Positions 4,099 through 5,815 of a stretch of DNA of 5,815 bases are shown here, in pieces (position 1 is the first letter of the stretch; each line of letters begins with the position of its first letter). The notes beneath the pieces were generated by a model that saw only the letters and a program-made list of their open reading frames with translations, ran no database searches and was not told the origin of the DNA. The DNA is from Xanthobacteraceae bacterium. GTDB lineage: Bacteria > Pseudomonadota > Alphaproteobacteria > Rhizobiales > Xanthobacteraceae. The DNA is taken from contig JASHSE010000105.1 in assembly GCA_030036975.1 (NCBI GenBank), forward strand, positions 1 to 5,815, in the 5' to 3' direction. Made by a program: the position numbers and the translations under genes.

Positions 4099-5815
4099 TC
4101 GTTCCATTCCTTGCGCAAGCACGAAAATAAACCGCCACCCCGATGGCTGTCGCGCCCAAGAAGGAAGGGACCACGGACCGCAGCCGCAAATCTAAGGCGG
4201 AGGCGAGCTTTGAGGCCCCTACCATCGGACAGACCAACGGCATCGATGATATCGACGGCGATTGGCAGCGGCAGGCCCCGGCGCTCGCATTCGGCGGCCA
4301 CATCACTGAGCAACCACGTTCTTATTTCTTTCCGCCTGCTGGCATGGCGGGTCGCGAGGTACGGCGTTCGGCTCTCCCATATGTGCGCTGGTCCGGTGAG
4401 CGAATCGCTCTCCGTCAACGCTGACGGCCGATCCAAAGCAATCACGCCGAGACGGCCGGCGCGCAGCGTCTCAAGCCGGGACACCACGGTATCAAACATT
4501 CGCCGCTCGCCGCGCTCCGGCCTGCGTGAGCGATCACATGCCCAGGGCGCAGCAATTATCAGGCGGTCGATACGACCGTCTCCATCATTGTCGTCGAAAA
4601 GGAGGAAGATGTGCTCGTGCCGGCCCGACGCAGCCTGGCTGCCATCTGTCTCATGGCCGGAGAACAGGCGCGGCACCTCACCGCGTGAGTCTCGCGCCAG
4701 CGCCATCAAGGCGCGGCGTGCGGCATGTGCGAGCGCCGGTCCGTCGCCCACGGGGATGCATGCCTCTGCCGGCACGGTGAAGACCATTGTGTCACGCCAT
4801 ACATCGCGATCGGGCGCCATCAGGCCCAGGCCAAGATAGCGGCCGTCGCCGATTAGCAATGGACCCCACTGCGGCTCGGCAAATGTGATCTCAACATGCC
4901 AGAGCCGCTCCTTGGCGAAACGCGTGTTCGGGGCAAAATCCTCGGAACGCTGACCGCGGCCCGCGAACGGTTCGCGCTGCACGCGGATCGCGGCCGGACG
5001 GTTCGCGACGCCGGCGTGGCGCAATGCCTGCGCGACGGCCGCCGCGGCGCGGCGCTCCTCGTCGAGGCGTTCGCCACTGGACTTCGCCTCTTTCCACGAC
5101 GTACTTGCACCGTTGCGCGCGGCCGCCAGTTCCAGACGCAGGCGTTGCGGATCGATGCGGCGCCGTGCTGCGCTGTCCGGCAGCGCCGCCGGGGTCACTG
5201 TATGCCAAACCCGATAGCTTCGGTTTGGCTCGACGCCATAGTTGCGCGGCATGGTGTGGTCGTCGGCCAGTAGCAGCCGGGTCTCGATAATCTCGCCGGT
5301 CGCCGAATCCGTACGCTCCGAAACGCCCAAGCCCGAGAACGCGCCCTCAATGTCGTCGGCAGGCAGCGGGCAGTTCGGTGGCACTTCGATCAGCAGACGA
5401 CGGATCGCCGGGATGACATGAGGCGAACCGATTGACGGCAGCGGGATGATGCGGATACGCGCGGCTTTGTCAGCTTCTCCGGCGTCGCGGCCCACCAATA
5501 CGCGCGTGATGATCGCGGCGGCGTCCGGCCGCTTCTCTATCAAGGCAGCAGTGGCCAGAGCGCGGACGCGCTCGACGAAAGCGACTGCATGCGCGAGCGG
5601 CCATAGCCCGAATTCCAGCTTTTCGTCCATTTCGCGGAGATCGAACAATAGCCGCGCCGGCGGGCTGTCATAGGTCCCCGGGGCGAAGCGGGGTTTTGGT
5701 GCTTGCGAATAAATCTGTTCAACGCGCCGGCCGGACCTCACAGTCTTGAATTGCCTGCCGATCTTAGCAAACCGGCGCTCCAGGCTCGCCAGCGACCCTT
5801 TCTGCGGGCACGGAA
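4095..5815 (-). CDS. csb2: Type I-G CRISPR protein Csb2 (GSU0054 family, Cas5/Cas6-like), 5' end outside the window
   Basis: This is the C-terminal 572 or so residues of Csb2, the RAMP protein that in type I-G supplies the Cas5 and Cas6 functions (crRNA handle binding and pre-crRNA cleavage) in Cascade. The frame stays open to the right edge, so the GTG at 5741 is not the true start and the N-terminal part is missing. Visible family features are AQPKPRF-like text (SQAPKPRFAPGTYDSPPARL) near 5630-5705 and a first glycine-rich loop GPLLIGDGRYLGLGLM at 4818-4865. Further on come SGHETDG, HEHIFL and DGDGRIDRLI at about 4560-4661, and a second glycine-rich loop GPFLLGRDSHRGGGLF at 4125-4172. The two loops fit two RAMP-type folds in one chain. 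The histidine in the second loop is a possible Cas6-type catalytic residue (inference). The gene ends in KEWND and TGA (4095-4097). The frame has no breaks. cas4-cas1 would normally follow closely, but here about 840 bp of accessory sequence intervenes. Confidence 0.93.
   Translation of the reverse strand, partial: PCPQKGSLASLERRFAKIGRQFKTVRSGRRVEQIYSQAPKPRFAPGTYDSPPARLLFDLREMDEKLEFGLWPLAHAVAFVERVRALATAALIEKRPDAAAIITRVLVGRDAGEADKAARIRIIPLPSIGSPHVIPAIRRLLIEVPPNCPLPADDIEGAFSGLGVSERTDSATGEIIETRLLLADDHTMPRNYGVEPNRSYRVWHTVTPAALPDSAARRRIDPQRLRLELAAARNGASTSWKEAKSSGERLDEERRAAAAVAQALRHAGVANRPAAIRVQREPFAGRGQRSEDFAPNTRFAKERLWHVEITFAEPQWGPLLIGDGRYLGLGLMAPDRDVWRDTMVFTVPAEACIPVGDGPALAHAARRALMALARDSRGEVPRLFSGHETDGSQAASGRHEHIFLLFDDNDGDGRIDRLIIAAPWACDRSRRPERGERRMFDTVVSRLETLRAGRLGVIALDRPSALTESDSLTGPAHIWESRTPYLATRHASRRKEIRTWLLSDVAAECERRGLPLPIAVDIIDAVGLSDGRGLKARLRLRFAAAVRGPFLLGRDSHRGGGLFSCLRKEWND
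4102..4128 (+). other. Partial protospacer with TTC PAM matching the mini-CRISPR spacer
   Basis: PAM TTC occupies 4102-4104 and the matching stretch starts at 4105. Compared with the mini-CRISPR spacer read on the minus strand, positions 1-20 agree at 17 (mismatches at 3, 12 and 18), including an 8-base run at positions 4-11. Agreement fades after position 20, with 22 of 36 matches overall. Similarity starts exactly at the spacer boundary and does not extend into the repeat, as expected for a guide and target rather than an old duplication. The site lies in the last codons of csb2, and the guide would also be antisense to the csb2 mRNA. Confidence 0.6.

Overview
The window carries part of a type I-G (formerly I-U) CRISPR-Cas locus from a high-GC bacterium. 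The GC-rich codon use and the character of the HigA-like protein suggest a proteobacterium, perhaps an alphaproteobacterium; this placement is inference. All cas genes and the main CRISPR array read on the minus strand. The order in the direction of transcription is csb2 (5' end outside the window), an accessory interval of about 840 bp, cas4-cas1 fusion, cas2, leader, CRISPR array. The array runs off the left edge. cas3, the large subunit and csb1 (cas7) would be expected beyond the right edge.

Region by region: 1-905 holds 12 identical 37-bp repeats, a 13-bp repeat remnant at the edge and 12 spacers of 36-39 bp. 906-1124 is the leader. 1125-3255 is the adaptation pair cas2 and cas4-cas1. 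3256-3451 is a divergent promoter region. 3452-3824, on the plus strand, is a HigA/COG5499-type antitoxin gene broken by a +1 frameshift. 3853-3962 is a one-spacer mini-CRISPR far from the main array, with one nearly perfect and one degenerate repeat. 3963-4094 is an intergenic stretch with a strong inverted repeat. 4095-5815 is csb2, the Cas5/Cas6-like RAMP protein.

The main discovery candidate is the csb2-to-cas4 interval. The mini-CRISPR has a degenerate upstream repeat that keeps the crRNA 5' handle and a downstream repeat that keeps the stem-loop. Its spacer matches a site at the 3' end of csb2 at 17 of the first 20 positions. That site is flanked by 5'-TTC, which fits the TTN PAM known for type I-G/I-U, and it lies 6 bp upstream of a perfect TTGACA hexamer overlapping the csb2 stop codon. 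This resembles the CreTA/CreR arrangement, in which a crRNA-like guide directs Cascade to repress, rather than cut, a nearby promoter. If so, the short transcript starting between csb2 and the mini-array would be a CreT-like toxin or another repressed product. The similarity was aligned by hand; the function is inference.

Working model: Csb2, with components outside the window, processes crRNAs from both arrays. Cas4-Cas1 and Cas2 add TTN-flanked spacers at the 905 end of the main array. The mini-array supplies a regulatory guide. The broken antitoxin gene sits divergently from the adaptation operon and may be a decaying regulator or toxin-antitoxin remnant.
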